A DNA stretch of 64,000 nucleotides from Burkholderiales bacterium (GCA_019749945.1 JAIEPF010000010.1:1-64000), one strand, 5' to 3'; counted from the stretch's first letter, positions 32,893 to 42,692 are shown. The notes: generated by a model not told the origin, from the sequence alone. Numbers and translations: made by a program.

Positions 32893-34158
32893 TTAGATGT
32901 TTCTCGGGTCGGTGATCACCCCTGCCACTGCGGATGCGGCCACCGTGGCCGGGCTGCCGAGATAGAGTTTTGCGTCCCGCGCGCCGAAACGGCCGGCGTT
33001 GTTGTTGGTCGCGGTGGAAATCGAGACTTCCCCCGAGTGCACCGGGCCGATCACGGCGTCGTTGCAGGGGCCGCAGCCGGGCGGCAGCATGACGGCACCG
33101 GCTTCGATGAAAATGCCGAGCAGGCCTTCCGCTGCGAGCCGGCGGTTGGTGGCTTCGGAACCGGGGGCGATGAACAGCCGTACATTGGGCGCCAGGCGGC
33201 GGCCCTTGAGTATCGCGGCCGCGGCCGTCATGTCTTCCCACATGCCGGAGCCGCAGGAACCGATGAAGGCATGGTCGATGGCGGTGCCTTCGACCTCGGA
33301 CACGTTGACCGCATTCTCGACGCTGCCCGGCAAAGACACCTGCGGTTCGAGACGGGAGATGTCGAGGGTGAGGTCGGCGTCGTAATGCGCATCGGCATCG
33401 GAATACACCGGCGTGAACGGTCGCTGCGCACGGGATGTCGCGAAATCGAGTATGGCTTTTGACGGCGGCACGAACACGCCATAAGCGCGGATTTCGGTCG
33501 GCGTGGAGCACAGCGCCGCACGCGATGCGAGATCGAACTGGTCGAGGTCGCCGGCGTATTCGAGCACACGGTAATCAAGATCCGCCGTGAGCCTGCCCTG
33601 TTTCAGCAGGGCGGCGAAATGGAATCCGACATCGCGCGCATGTACGCCCGGTTTCAGTTGTCCCTTCAGCGTCAGCCGCACCGTTTTCGGCACCATCACC
33701 CAGTTGGTGCCAGTGGCCAGCACGCGGGAAATTTCGCTGCCCATGCGGAAACCGAAGGCGCCGATGGCGCCGGCATTGGTGGCATGGCGGTCATTGTCGA
33801 AATAAAACATGCCGGGCAGCAGCAGGCCGGACTCCATCGGGAAAATATGGCCGTGGCCGCCGCGGCCGACGTCAAAAAAATTCTTCACGCCCCATTGCGC
33901 CGCGGCCTTGCGGTTGAAGGCGCCGCGTTCGGCCGCGCGCGGGCTGCCGTAGATCACGTCATGGTCGGTCACCATCAGCACCTTGTCCGGCGTCGCCAGG
34001 TGCTTGATACCCAGCGCGTCGAGTTCGCGTTTGGCACCCATCACCACGCCGTCGTGGATCATGATGAAGTCGGGGTCGGGGGAGACCACATCCCCCGGCT
34101 TCACGCTGCCACGTCCGCTTTTCGCGGCCAGTACTTTTTCTACAGCGGTCATGCCCAT
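32893..34158 (-). CDS. 3-isopropylmalate dehydratase large subunit-like protein, paralogue B
   Basis: The 421-residue protein is an aconitase-superfamily large subunit. The [4Fe-4S] ligands are C302 (GSCGSGMWEDM), C362 and C365 (PPGCGPCND). IHDGVVMGAKRELDALG, DHDVIYG and GHGHIFPMESG are active-site segments. It is a close relative of the gene immediately upstream, which ends two bases before this start. One small subunit serves both. The stop precedes the CTCTGTG hairpin. Confidence 0.87.
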   Translation of the reverse strand: MGMTAVEKVLAAKSGRGSVKPGDVVSPDPDFIMIHDGVVMGAKRELDALGIKHLATPDKVLMVTDHDVIYGSPRAAERGAFNRKAAAQWGVKNFFDVGRGGHGHIFPMESGLLLPGMFYFDNDRHATNAGAIGAFGFRMGSEISRVLATGTNWVMVPKTVRLTLKGQLKPGVHARDVGFHFAALLKQGRLTADLDYRVLEYAGDLDQFDLASRAALCSTPTEIRAYGVFVPPSKAILDFATSRAQRPFTPVYSDADAHYDADLTLDISRLEPQVSLPGSVENAVNVSEVEGTAIDHAFIGSCGSGMWEDMTAAAAILKGRRLAPNVRLFIAPGSEATNRRLAAEGLLGIFIEAGAVMLPPGCGPCNDAVIGPVHSGEVSISTATNNNAGRFGARDAKLYLGSPATVAASAVAGVITDPRNI

Positions 34159-34160
34159 GG

Positions 34161-35432
34161 TCAGAGGAACTCCCGCGGGTCGGTGATGCGGCCGGTTACC
34201 GCGGAAGCGGCGACCGCGGCCGGACTGCCGAGGTAGAGCTGCGCGTCCTTCGCGCCGAAACGCCCGGCGCCGTTGGCGACCGCGGTAGAAATCGAGGTTT
34301 CACCGGAATCGATGAGGCCGGTGCGGCCGCTGGCGCAGGGACCGCAGCCGGCGGGAATCACCATCGCGCCGGCGTCATGGAAAATGTCGAGCAGGCCTTC
34401 GCGGGTCATGCGCCGCGTCGAATCTTCCGAGCCCGGCACCACGATCATGCGCACGCCGGGGGCGAGCTTGCGTCCCTTGAGGATGGAGGCCGCGATTTCG
34501 AGGTCCTCGTACATGCCGGAGCCGCAGGAGCCGATGTAGGTGTGGCTGACCGGCGTGCCGGCGACGCTGGCGAGGTCGGCGGCCTTGTGCGGACCGCCGG
34601 GCAGGGCGACCTGGGGCGGCAGCGTGCTGACATCAAGCTCGACCTTGGCGTCGTACTGCGCGTCGGGATCGGCATACACCGGAGTGAACGGCCGCTGCGC
34701 GCGTTCCCTGGCGTAAGCGAGAATTTCCGCCGACGGCGGAAAAAACACGCCGATGGCACGCATCTCGGTCGGCGTGCTGCACAGCGCGATGCGTGCGGCG
34801 AGGCTGAACTGGTCGAGTTCGCCGGCGAACTCCAGCACGCGGTAATCAATGTCGACGCCGAAATCACCATCGGCGCGCAGGTGTTTGCCGATGACAAAAC
34901 CCAGGTCGCGCGCGTACACGCCGGGCTGCAGCCGGCCCTTGATGGTGAGCTTCACCGACTTCGGCACCAGCGTCCAGTTGGTGCCGGTGGCCAGCACGCG
35001 GTTGATTTCGCTGCCCATGCGGATCGCCAGTGCGCCGATGCCGCCGGCGTTGGTGCAGTGGCGGTCGTTGTCGAAATACAGGGTGCCCGGCAGCACCCAG
35101 CCGCGCTCGGTGGGGAAAATATGGCCGTGGCCGCCGCGCCCGGCATCAAAAAAGTTTTTGACACCCCAGGCCGCTGCCGCACTGCGGTTGTAGGCGCCGC
35201 GCGCCGCCGCGCGATCGTTGACGTACACCACGTCGTGGTCGGTGACCATCAGCACGCGGTCGGGGTCGAACAGGCGGGTGATGCCCAGCGCGTCGAGTTC
35301 TTCCTTCGCGCCGCGCACCACACCGTCGTGAATCATCACAAAATCGGGCCTTGGATACACGATGTCGCCGGCCTTGACCGCGGGCAGTCCACTGGTGCGG
35401 GCGAGTATCTTTTCTGCTGCGGTCATGCCCAT
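34161..35432 (-). CDS. 3-isopropylmalate dehydratase large subunit-like protein, paralogue A
   Basis: The 423-residue protein is the first gene of the minus-strand operon and has the same layout as its neighbour: cluster ligands C303 (GSCGSGMYED), C363 and C366 (PAGCGPCAS), FVMIHDGVVRGAKEELDALG and GHGHIFPTERG. Both copies keep all ligands, so neither looks degenerate. The tandem pair could act on two substrates with a shared small subunit, or form a mixed complex. The promoter should lie in the divergent region before 35553. Confidence 0.87.
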   Translation of the reverse strand: MGMTAAEKILARTSGLPAVKAGDIVYPRPDFVMIHDGVVRGAKEELDALGITRLFDPDRVLMVTDHDVVYVNDRAAARGAYNRSAAAAWGVKNFFDAGRGGHGHIFPTERGWVLPGTLYFDNDRHCTNAGGIGALAIRMGSEINRVLATGTNWTLVPKSVKLTIKGRLQPGVYARDLGFVIGKHLRADGDFGVDIDYRVLEFAGELDQFSLAARIALCSTPTEMRAIGVFFPPSAEILAYARERAQRPFTPVYADPDAQYDAKVELDVSTLPPQVALPGGPHKAADLASVAGTPVSHTYIGSCGSGMYEDLEIAASILKGRKLAPGVRMIVVPGSEDSTRRMTREGLLDIFHDAGAMVIPAGCGPCASGRTGLIDSGETSISTAVANGAGRFGAKDAQLYLGSPAAVAASAVTGRITDPREFL

Positions 35433-35463
35433 CAGGAAAGTCCGTATCGTGCGTCAGTTGGTG

Positions 35464-35491
35464 TTGACTGTGCGTGTTCTTGAAGTATAAC
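35464..35491 (+). promoter_or_regulatory. Candidate sigma-70 promoter for the Bug gene
   Basis: TTGACT (35464-35469), a 16-base spacer and TATAAC (35486-35491) lie about 60 bases before the Bug start and point to the plus strand. The operon of LeuC-like genes diverges from the same region. Confidence 0.5.
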
Positions 35492-35552
35492 TGGAATGCG
35501 TTTTACTTACGGCGTGCTATATTTTTAAATCATCCGGTGAAGGAGAATTTTC

Positions 35553-36551
35553 ATGGCATTGCTCCCATTGCTTGGACGCGCTGCGGCGCTTGCGGCATGT
35601 GTGGTGATCACGGTGGCGGGCAGTACTGCGCATGCCCAGTGGAAACCGGAAAAAGCCATCGAGATCATCGCGCCCTCCGGCCCCGGCGGCACCACCGACC
35701 GCACGGCGCGCGTGGTGGCGAAAATCCTGTTGCAGCACAAGCTGGTCGACGTGCCGGTCAATGTCGTCAACAAACCCGGCGGCAGCGGCACCATCGGGCT
35801 CAATTACCTGAACCAGCATCCCGGCGACGGCCACTACATGATCGTGGCCACCACCGGGTCGATCAGCAACCACATCCTCGGGCTGATCCCGTACAACCAC
35901 ACCGCCTTTTCGCCGCTGGCGATGCTGTTCGAGGAGTACCTCGGCGTCAACGTGCGCGCCGAGTCGCCGATCAGGAACGGCAGGGATCTGGTGGAGATGC
36001 TGAAAAAAGCCCCGGATGCCGTCAGCTTCGGCATTTCAACGAGCCTCGGCGGCGCCAACCACACCACGCTGATCACCTGCCTGCGTGCCGGCGGCGTCGA
36101 CATCAGAAGGCTGAAAACCGCCGTATTCCCCGGCGGCTCGGCCACCACCACTGCGGTGCTCGGCGGCCATGTCGATGTGGTCAACACGGGACTCGGCAAC
36201 ATGGTTGCACACCTGCGCAGCGGCAAGCTGCGCACCATCGCGATTTCCTCGCCGAAACGCATGTGGGGCGACTTCGCGTCGATTCCGACCTGGCGCGAGC
36301 AGGGCATACCGGCGGATTCGTCGAGCTGGCGCGGGCTGATGGGGCCGAAAGGCATGAGCGCGCAGCAGGTCGCGTACTGGGACAAGGTGCTGGCGGCGAT
36401 GGCGGCCACCGACGACTGGAAAAAGGAAATGGAAGAAAACTTCTGGGTCAACGGTTACGTCAACGCGCAGGCCGCCAAAAAGCGGCTGGACGAGGAATAT
36501 GTCGAGTACCAGACCGTGCTGACTGAAGTGGGCCTTGCGAAGATCAAATAA
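35553..36551 (+). CDS. Bug/TctC family periplasmic solute receptor
   Basis: The 332-residue receptor has a signal peptide ending at AHA (residue 27). The mature start QWKPEKAIEIIAPSGPGGTT, VVNKPGGSGTIGLNYL and GDGHYM are recognisable but diverged from the classical PDGYT form. GAAGGAGAA precedes the ATG. It diverges from the LeuCD-like operon, which suggests that its ligand is a di- or tricarboxylate acted on by that hydratase. The stop overlaps the next start by one base. Confidence 0.87.
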   Translation: MALLPLLGRAAALAACVVITVAGSTAHAQWKPEKAIEIIAPSGPGGTTDRTARVVAKILLQHKLVDVPVNVVNKPGGSGTIGLNYLNQHPGDGHYMIVATTGSISNHILGLIPYNHTAFSPLAMLFEEYLGVNVRAESPIRNGRDLVEMLKKAPDAVSFGISTSLGGANHTTLITCLRAGGVDIRRLKTAVFPGGSATTTAVLGGHVDVVNTGLGNMVAHLRSGKLRTIAISSPKRMWGDFASIPTWREQGIPADSSSWRGLMGPKGMSAQQVAYWDKVLAAMAATDDWKKEMEENFWVNGYVNAQAAKKRLDEEYVEYQTVLTEVGLAKIK

Positions 36552-37072
36552 TGGCAGCGGATCCGGACTTGTGGGGCTGTGACCGGATTTGCGATTATTT
36601 TTCCGCCAAAGGCATGACTTACGAACGGCTTGATCACCCGCCGGTGTATACCGCAGAGGAGGCCGAGCGCCTGGTGCCCGCGGCGCGTGGTGCCCATGCC
36701 AAAAACCTGCTGGTGGAAGATCGCCGGGACGGCCGGCTGTTCATGCTGACCGTACCCTTCGGGGTGCGCGTCGATCTGGCGGGCACCGCGGCGGTGCTCG
36801 GAACAAACAAGCTGCGCTTTGCCCCGGCCGGGGTCATGCAGGCCACCCTCGGCGTCACGCCCGGTGCGGTCAGCATGCTTGCGCTTGTCAACGATCGTGC
36901 CGGCCGGGTGACGCTGGTGCTCGATCAGTCCCTGGCGGAAGCGGAAGCGCTGCAATGTCACCCGCTGGTCAATACCGCCACGCTGGTGATTGATCGCGAC
37001 AACCTGTTCCGTTTCCTGTCGGAGATTGCGCACGCCCCCAGGGTGTTTCCGGTACCTGTGGTCGCGAGTTGA
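36551..37072 (+). CDS. YbaK/ProX-type aminoacyl-tRNA deacylase domain protein
   Basis: The 173-residue single-domain protein matches the YbaK/prolyl-tRNA editing family: YERLDHPPVYTAEEAERLV, the catalytic-lysine region AHAKNLLVEDRRDGRLFML and VTPGAVSMLALVNDR. Related free-standing editing proteins (PrdX/ProXp) deacylate mischarged Ala-tRNA or similar. The start overlaps the Bug stop (TAATG), so the two are translated together, an odd pairing of quality control with uptake. Confidence 0.88.
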   Translation: MAADPDLWGCDRICDYFSAKGMTYERLDHPPVYTAEEAERLVPAARGAHAKNLLVEDRRDGRLFMLTVPFGVRVDLAGTAAVLGTNKLRFAPAGVMQATLGVTPGAVSMLALVNDRAGRVTLVLDQSLAEAEALQCHPLVNTATLVIDRDNLFRFLSEIAHAPRVFPVPVVAS

Positions 37073-37090
37073 GCCGCAACGACGTGCCGC

Positions 37091-38827
37091 TTACCAGGCG
37101 ATTGCGTAGGCCTCGCGACGGGGATCCGCTCCGGCATGCAGCCACCCGGTCTCCGCGTCGCGCCGGATTGCGCAGACAGCGCCTGCCGCCGGCGTCAATG
37201 CCGACCAGGACTGCACGGGGTGACCGAGGTTTTTCAGTGCGGCCAGGGTGCTTTCCGGCACGCGGCTTTCGACATTGAATTTGCCGATGGCGTGCGGGGA
37301 AAACGAGTTCGGAAAAATGAAGGTGCCGAAACGCGGTTCTTCTATCGCCTGCTGCACGCTCATGCCGAATTCGGTGATGTTCAGGTAGACCTGCAACATG
37401 GCCTGGGTCTGCACGTCTCCGCCCGGAGTGCCGAACCCCATCACGAATTCGCCGTTGTCCAGCGCCAGTGCCGGCGCCGGTGTCAGCCGCGGGCGTTTTC
37501 CCGGCTTGACCTCCGCAGGGTGGCCCGGCTCGAGGCGACCCTGGGCGCCGCGCGACGACACGGTGCCGCCCAGTGAAGGAATCACCGGCGTGTCGCGCGC
37601 GTTGTCCGACAGCGTGGCTGAATAAGCGTTGCCGTCGGCGTCGACGACGCAGCAGTAGATGGTGTCCAGTGCGGCGCCGGGTGCTGCTGCCGGGTAGGAC
37701 GACAGCACCGGAACAAAGGCATCGCGCGTTGCGCCCGGTGGCCTGCCGGGCAGCGGCAGCGTGCCGAAGGCCTTGCCGATATCAATGCGCGCGCGCTGTG
37801 CCGCGGCATATTCGGCGGAAAGCATGCCGGGTACCGGTACATCGACAAAACGCGGATCACCGACATAGGCTTCGCGGTCCGCAAAAGCCAGATTCAGCGC
37901 CTCGCCGGTCATGTGGATGTAGGCGGGGGTATTGTGTCCGAGCGCCGCGAGATCGACGGTTTCAAGAGTCTTCAGCGCCTGCAGCAGCGATATGCCCTGG
38001 CACCAGGTGTCGCAACTGTGGATCTGGTGGGACTTGTACGTGCAGCTGATGCTTTTTTCCACGGGCACCGTAAAGGCGGCCAGGTCATCCCGGGTGACAA
38101 AGCCGCGATGCTCGCGGTGGAATGCGGCAATGCCTTCGGCAATGGGGCCCTTGTAGTAGTAGTCACGGGCCGCCCGCAGTTTGGCGGCGCGGTCGCCGGC
38201 TGCGTTGCGCTCGGCCTGCATCATGCCGGCGATGGAACGTGCGAGCTGCTGCTGGCGGAAGATTTCACCGATGCGGGGCGTGCGTCCGCCGGGCAGGTAG
38301 AGGTCCGCGCTCGACGGCCAGCGCCGGTACTTGTCCTGGAATTTTTCCAGGTGGCGCACGAATACCGGATAGGCGGCAAAACCGTCGCGGGCGATTTCGT
38401 GGGCTGCGGCTGCCGCTTCTTCGAAGCTGATGGTGCCGAATTGCAGCAGCGCTTCGACGTGGGTGGCCGGTGCCGCCGGCATCACCGTGCGCAGCAGGCC
38501 GTCCGGCACCACGCCATGGCCTTCGCTGCGCAGGCGCTCGATATCGGTCGATTGCGGCCACCAGCCGAGGCCGGCGAGGCTGTGCACGCTGCGGTCTTTT
38601 TTCCGGTACACGAGGGTGGGCGCCACACCGGAGAAACTGACGATGTCGGGCTGCAGCACCGCCAGCGCCATCGCGGCGGTAACACCGGCATCAACCGCGT
38701 TGCCGCCGCGCTCCAGAACGCGGACCGCGGCGGTGGCGGCCAGGTAGTGACCGCAGGCCACCGCGTAACGCTTGCCGATCACGGTGGGTCGCCAGCTGGG
38801 ACGCGGCGGTGTTTCGTTTTTCGGCAT
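37091..38827 (-). CDS. ggt: Gamma-glutamyltransferase family protein
   Basis: The 578-residue Ntn-hydrolase has the large-subunit start ERGGNAVDAGVTAAMALAV and the small-subunit start at nucleophile T389 in ALDTIYCCVVDADGNAYSAT. The usual TTHxSVVD motif here is TIYCCVVD: the nucleophile is kept but the following Thr-His are Ile-Tyr. GFGTPGGDVQTQAMLQV in the C-terminal part is canonical. No signal peptide is seen, so it may be cytoplasmic. It follows soxG by 13 bases, apparently in the same operon, so it may cleave gamma-glutamyl derivatives of methylamines feeding sarcosine oxidase. Confidence 0.85.
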   Translation of the reverse strand: MPKNETPPRPSWRPTVIGKRYAVACGHYLAATAAVRVLERGGNAVDAGVTAAMALAVLQPDIVSFSGVAPTLVYRKKDRSVHSLAGLGWWPQSTDIERLRSEGHGVVPDGLLRTVMPAAPATHVEALLQFGTISFEEAAAAAHEIARDGFAAYPVFVRHLEKFQDKYRRWPSSADLYLPGGRTPRIGEIFRQQQLARSIAGMMQAERNAAGDRAAKLRAARDYYYKGPIAEGIAAFHREHRGFVTRDDLAAFTVPVEKSISCTYKSHQIHSCDTWCQGISLLQALKTLETVDLAALGHNTPAYIHMTGEALNLAFADREAYVGDPRFVDVPVPGMLSAEYAAAQRARIDIGKAFGTLPLPGRPPGATRDAFVPVLSSYPAAAPGAALDTIYCCVVDADGNAYSATLSDNARDTPVIPSLGGTVSSRGAQGRLEPGHPAEVKPGKRPRLTPAPALALDNGEFVMGFGTPGGDVQTQAMLQVYLNITEFGMSVQQAIEEPRFGTFIFPNSFSPHAIGKFNVESRVPESTLAALKNLGHPVQSWSALTPAAGAVCAIRRDAETGWLHAGADPRREAYAIAW

Positions 38828-38840
38828 GGGCTTTCTCCGG

Positions 38841-39449
38841 TTAGCGGCGGGGCATGCTGCCGTCGCCGGGTGGCGCGATCACATGGCAGCCGAATTCGGC
38901 GGCAGAGCCGGTCAGCCAGTGCCAGAAGGAACCGGCAAAGCTGCGCGGGGCGTAGAGCACGAAGCCGTCGGCGTCCTGCGGCTGGTGCAGGATGACATTG
39001 ATTTTCGCAATCGCGGTCTGGACGCAGGTTCCCGGCGGGAACTGTCGCGGATGCAGGTCGATTGCGCAGCCTTTTGCCAGCATATCGCGGGTTTTTGCCC
39101 CCTTGACCCGCACGGCGACGCGGGCGTGGCTGACGTCGGTCAGCGTGGCGCCGGGGATGATCATTTTTTCCGACCACGCTGCGCCGGCGTCCGCCACCAG
39201 CAACCACTCGTCGGGACCCAGCTTGAGGATTTCGCCGCATGGTCCGGTGCCCGATGTGTTCGGCGCGACCGGCAGTTCAGCGCCGCAGGCGGCTCGAACC
39301 GCGTCGCAGAAGGCCGCATCGGCCACACCGCGCAGGTTGATCATGACGAGCGGATGGCGTTCCAGCAGCGTGATGCCTGCGCCGGAACCGGCTGACAACG
39401 GGACGGCGAGTCCGGCCAGTGCGGAGCGACGGATGGTTGCATCAGCCAC
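38841..39449 (-). CDS. soxG: Sarcosine oxidase gamma subunit
   Basis: The 202-residue protein fits the gamma chain of heterotetrameric sarcosine oxidase by position and by segments such as LKLGPDEWLLVAD, SHARVAVRVKGAKTRDML and FVLYAPRSFAGSFWHWL. It resembles the folate-binding fold and helps assemble the complex. A GTG at 39449 overlapping the soxA stop by eight bases is preferred over upstream starts inside soxA. Last of the soxBDAG set. Confidence 0.88.
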   Translation of the reverse strand: MADATIRRSALAGLAVPLSAGSGAGITLLERHPLVMINLRGVADAAFCDAVRAACGAELPVAPNTSGTGPCGEILKLGPDEWLLVADAGAAWSEKMIIPGATLTDVSHARVAVRVKGAKTRDMLAKGCAIDLHPRQFPPGTCVQTAIAKINVILHQPQDADGFVLYAPRSFAGSFWHWLTGSAAEFGCHVIAPPGDGSMPRR

Positions 39450-42426
39450 GGAGTCGTTTTCCTTCTGGATCGTAGAACACGTGATGCGTGACCTCGACTT
39501 CGACATTCGCGCCGGCGAGGGGCGACAGGGCCCGGAGCCGTTCGCCGTAACGCCCGCGTCCGCCCGAGAGCAGGGCCAGCGCCACAGGGCGTTCCAGCGT
39601 GGGGCTGTAGCAGGTCGAGGTTACGTGCCCCATGATCGGTCCGGCCGGACGATGGTTGTTGCCGGCGACCAGTTGCGCGCCGCGGGGTATTGGACTGCGG
39701 CCATCGACGGCAACCAGTCCCACCAGCTGGCGGCGATCGGCGGCCGCAAGCCCGGGTCGGGTCAGGCTGCGTTTGCCGATGCAGTCCTTGTCCGCCGCCA
39801 GCATTTTTCCCAGGCCGAGATCGTCCGCCGTGGTGCGGCCGTCGAGTTCCATGCCGGCAACATGCCCTTTCTCGATCCGCAGCACCGCCATGGCTTCCGT
39901 GCCGTACGGCGTGATGCCGGAGGCTTGCCCGGCCGCCAGCAGGGCCGTCCAGACCGCTGCTCCGCAGTCGGCCGGCACGTTGATTTCGTAGGCGAGTTCT
40001 CCGGAAAAACTGATGCGGAATACGCGCGCCGGGCAGCCGGCGATGTCGGTCTCGAGATAAGCCATGTAGGGCAGCGCAGCGTCACCGACGTCTGCGGAGG
40101 CAACTGCCGCCAGCACCTGGCGCGACCCGGGACCGGCGAGCGCCATGGCCGCCCATTGTTCGGTGACCGACGTCAATCGGACGTCAAGCTCGCGCCAATG
40201 CACCTGCAGCCAGTACTCGAGCGTTGACATCACGCGCACGGCATTGGCGGTGGTGGTGGTCATCAGAAAATGCTCATCGCCGATGCGTGTCGTTGTGCCG
40301 TCATCGAATACCATGCCGTCCTCGCGCAGCATCACGCCGTAACGGGTTTTGCCCACGGCGAGATTGCGCCAGCGGTTGATGTAGACGCGTTCGAGGAATG
40401 TGCAGGCGTCCCTGCCCTTGATGTCGATTTTTCCCAACGTCGACACATCCACCAGTCCGACCGTGCGGCGCACCGCAAGCGTTTCACGGTTGATGGTCTG
40501 CATCTCGGTTTCTCCCGCGAGCGGATACAGCCGCGGCCGTTTCCACAGGCCGGCATTCATGAAGCGGGCGCCGGCCTGCTCGTGCCAGGCGTGTATTGCG
40601 CTGGTGCGCAGTGGATCGAAATGCGCGCCGATTTCGGTGCCGGCCAGCGTGCCCAGCGTAACCGGCGTGTACGGCGGGCGGAACGTGGTTGTTCCGACCT
40701 CGGGAATCTGCGCGGCATTGATGTCGGCAAGGATTGCCAGTCCGTTGATATTGGAGATTTTCCCCTGGTCGGTGCCCATGCCGAGAGTGGTGTAGCGCTT
40801 CAGGTGCTCCACTGAAACATAACCTTCACGGGCGGCCAGTGCGACGTCGGCGGTCGTGACGTCATTTTGCAGGTCGATGAAGGATTTGGCGCGCCGGGTA
40901 TGCTCCGCCTCCACCTTCCACAGCGGCAGGATCGAACCGACCGCCGGCTGATGGACTGTCAGCCGGGCCAGCGCCGCGGGCGGGTTGAGGCCGCATGACG
41001 CTGCGGCGCGTGACCCGGCGGCATAACCGTCGCTGATGCAATGCGCCAGGCCGTAGACGCCGCGCGCAGCACCTGCCGACTGTTCGGCCTGCGCCGAGAC
41101 CGCAGGCACGAATGCCGTCAGATTTTCATCGTAATGCAGGCGCCCCTTGGATTGCGAAAACAGGTGTACGACGGGACTCCATCCGCCCGACACGCACAGC
41201 AGATCGCAGTCGACACGCTCCACGGGGCCGGTGGCAAGCCCGTTTTCGCAGCGCATGATCTCCACGGCGCCGATATGACGGGAGCCCCGCGCCCTGACGA
41301 CGGCATGGCCGTGGATCATCCGGATGCCCGCCGCGCGTGTCTGCGCCGCAATTTCTTCACCGGCGAACGGCCGGGGGTCGACAATCGCGGCAACATGGGT
41401 TCCGCAGCGGTGGAGATCCAGCGCGGCAAGGTAGGCCGAATCGTTGTTGCAAAAAATCACCGCACGATGACCGGGTCGTACGCCGTAGCGATTGACATAA
41501 ATGCGCGCTGCCGAGGCGAGCATGATGCCCGGCCGGTCGTTGTCCGCAAAAACCAGGGGCCGTTCGATGGCCCCGGTGGCGAGGACGACACGCCTTGCGC
41601 GGATTTTCCAGAGCCTCTGCCGCGGCATGCCGGCTGCGGCGGGTGACACCGTTTCCGCCACCGTCAGATAATTGTGGTCGAAATAGGCGCAGACGGTGCT
41701 GCGCCTGAGAATGAGCACTTCGGGCAGGGCCGACAGTTCGGCCAGTGTGCGTGCAAGCCAGTCGGTGGCGGGCAGATTGTCTATGATTGCGGTTTCGTGC
41801 AGCAGGCTGCCGCCGGGTTGAAAGCCTTCGTCGGCCAGAATGACCCGGGCGCCGGCGCGAGCGGCGGCAAGGGCCGCGCCCAGTCCGGCCGGGCCGCCGC
41901 CGGCGACGAGTACGTCGCAATGCGCATGACGATGTTCGTAAAAATCGGGATCCGGTTTTCGCGGGGAGATCCCGAGACCGGCCATTTTCCGGATCCAATG
42001 CTCGTATTTCATCCACCATGAAGGCGGCCACATGAAGGTTTTGTAATAAAACCCGGCGGGCAGCAGGCGTGACAGCAGATTGTTGATTGCGCCGAGGTCG
42101 GTGCCGACGGAGGGCCAGCAGTGCTGGCTGGTTGCGACAAGGCCGTCGTATAACTCGATCTGAGTGGCGCGGATGTTGGGTTCGGTGCGGGCGCCGGTCT
42201 CGAGCTGCACCAGCGCGTTTGGCTCTTCGGCGCCGGCGCTGAAAATTCCGCGCGGGCGGTGATATTTAAAGCTCCGACCAACAAGGTGGATGCCGTTGGC
42301 AATCAGCGCGGAGGCGAGTGTGTCCCCGGCGTATCCCTGAAGCTTGCGGCCGTTGAAACGGAAAGTCAGCGGCTGACCGCGGTCGATCAATCCCCCTTGC
42401 GACAATCGATGGTGTTGCGTGTTCAT
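39442..42426 (-). CDS. soxA: Sarcosine oxidase alpha subunit
   Basis: The 994-residue alpha chain has an N-terminal ferredoxin-like part (about 18-105, GRKLQGYAGDTLASALIANG), an NAD/FAD-type nucleotide-binding domain with GGGPAG at 176-181, and a C-terminal aminomethyltransferase-like tetrahydrofolate domain (about 620-980, including ALAGPGSRQVLAAV and FRISFSGELAYEINVPADCG). The complex oxidises sarcosine to glycine and gives 5,10-methylene-tetrahydrofolate plus hydrogen peroxide. It overlaps soxD by four bases (ATGA) and soxG by eight. The length is normal for the family. Confidence 0.94.
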   Translation of the reverse strand: MNTQHHRLSQGGLIDRGQPLTFRFNGRKLQGYAGDTLASALIANGIHLVGRSFKYHRPRGIFSAGAEEPNALVQLETGARTEPNIRATQIELYDGLVATSQHCWPSVGTDLGAINNLLSRLLPAGFYYKTFMWPPSWWMKYEHWIRKMAGLGISPRKPDPDFYEHRHAHCDVLVAGGGPAGLGAALAAARAGARVILADEGFQPGGSLLHETAIIDNLPATDWLARTLAELSALPEVLILRRSTVCAYFDHNYLTVAETVSPAAAGMPRQRLWKIRARRVVLATGAIERPLVFADNDRPGIMLASAARIYVNRYGVRPGHRAVIFCNNDSAYLAALDLHRCGTHVAAIVDPRPFAGEEIAAQTRAAGIRMIHGHAVVRARGSRHIGAVEIMRCENGLATGPVERVDCDLLCVSGGWSPVVHLFSQSKGRLHYDENLTAFVPAVSAQAEQSAGAARGVYGLAHCISDGYAAGSRAAASCGLNPPAALARLTVHQPAVGSILPLWKVEAEHTRRAKSFIDLQNDVTTADVALAAREGYVSVEHLKRYTTLGMGTDQGKISNINGLAILADINAAQIPEVGTTTFRPPYTPVTLGTLAGTEIGAHFDPLRTSAIHAWHEQAGARFMNAGLWKRPRLYPLAGETEMQTINRETLAVRRTVGLVDVSTLGKIDIKGRDACTFLERVYINRWRNLAVGKTRYGVMLREDGMVFDDGTTTRIGDEHFLMTTTTANAVRVMSTLEYWLQVHWRELDVRLTSVTEQWAAMALAGPGSRQVLAAVASADVGDAALPYMAYLETDIAGCPARVFRISFSGELAYEINVPADCGAAVWTALLAAGQASGITPYGTEAMAVLRIEKGHVAGMELDGRTTADDLGLGKMLAADKDCIGKRSLTRPGLAAADRRQLVGLVAVDGRSPIPRGAQLVAGNNHRPAGPIMGHVTSTCYSPTLERPVALALLSGGRGRYGERLRALSPLAGANVEVEVTHHVFYDPEGKRLRG

Positions 42427-42692
42427 CGCGGCGGCAATTCACCCGGTCTGGCGGTGGCGATCACATCATGGGTCAATGTATTGCGGCGTACGGCGATCCA
42501 GCGGCGGCAGCCGGCGCTGTGCTGCCACAATTCGTCGTGCAGGCCGCGCGGGTTGTCGCGCATGTAAACATAGTCGGCCCATTGCGGGTCATCGGCGGCG
42601 GCGGGGTCGGCCGGTCTTGCCGCTCCGGCGCCGCCATAGGTGAATTCCGTCACATCACGGGCTCCGCAGTGCGGGCAATGGATCAGCATCAT
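42423..42692 (-). CDS. soxD: Sarcosine oxidase delta subunit
   Basis: This 89-residue protein starts MMLIHCPHCGARDVTEFTYG, the zinc-binding N-terminus of SoxD, and continues with DYVYMRDNPRGLHDELWQH and GCRRWIAVRRNT. The zinc ligands are the two early cysteines, a histidine and the late cysteine. Two adjacent ATGs (42692 and 42689) are possible starts. It lies between soxB (29-base gap) and soxA (4-base overlap), the standard order. Confidence 0.92.
   Translation of the reverse strand: MMLIHCPHCGARDVTEFTYGGAGAARPADPAAADDPQWADYVYMRDNPRGLHDELWQHSAGCRRWIAVRRNTLTHDVIATARPGELPPR

Noticed and set aside
32174..35432. Naming the dehydratase genes leuC and leuD
   Set aside because: Two large subunits, no leuA or leuB, and a catabolic context make leucine synthesis doubtful.
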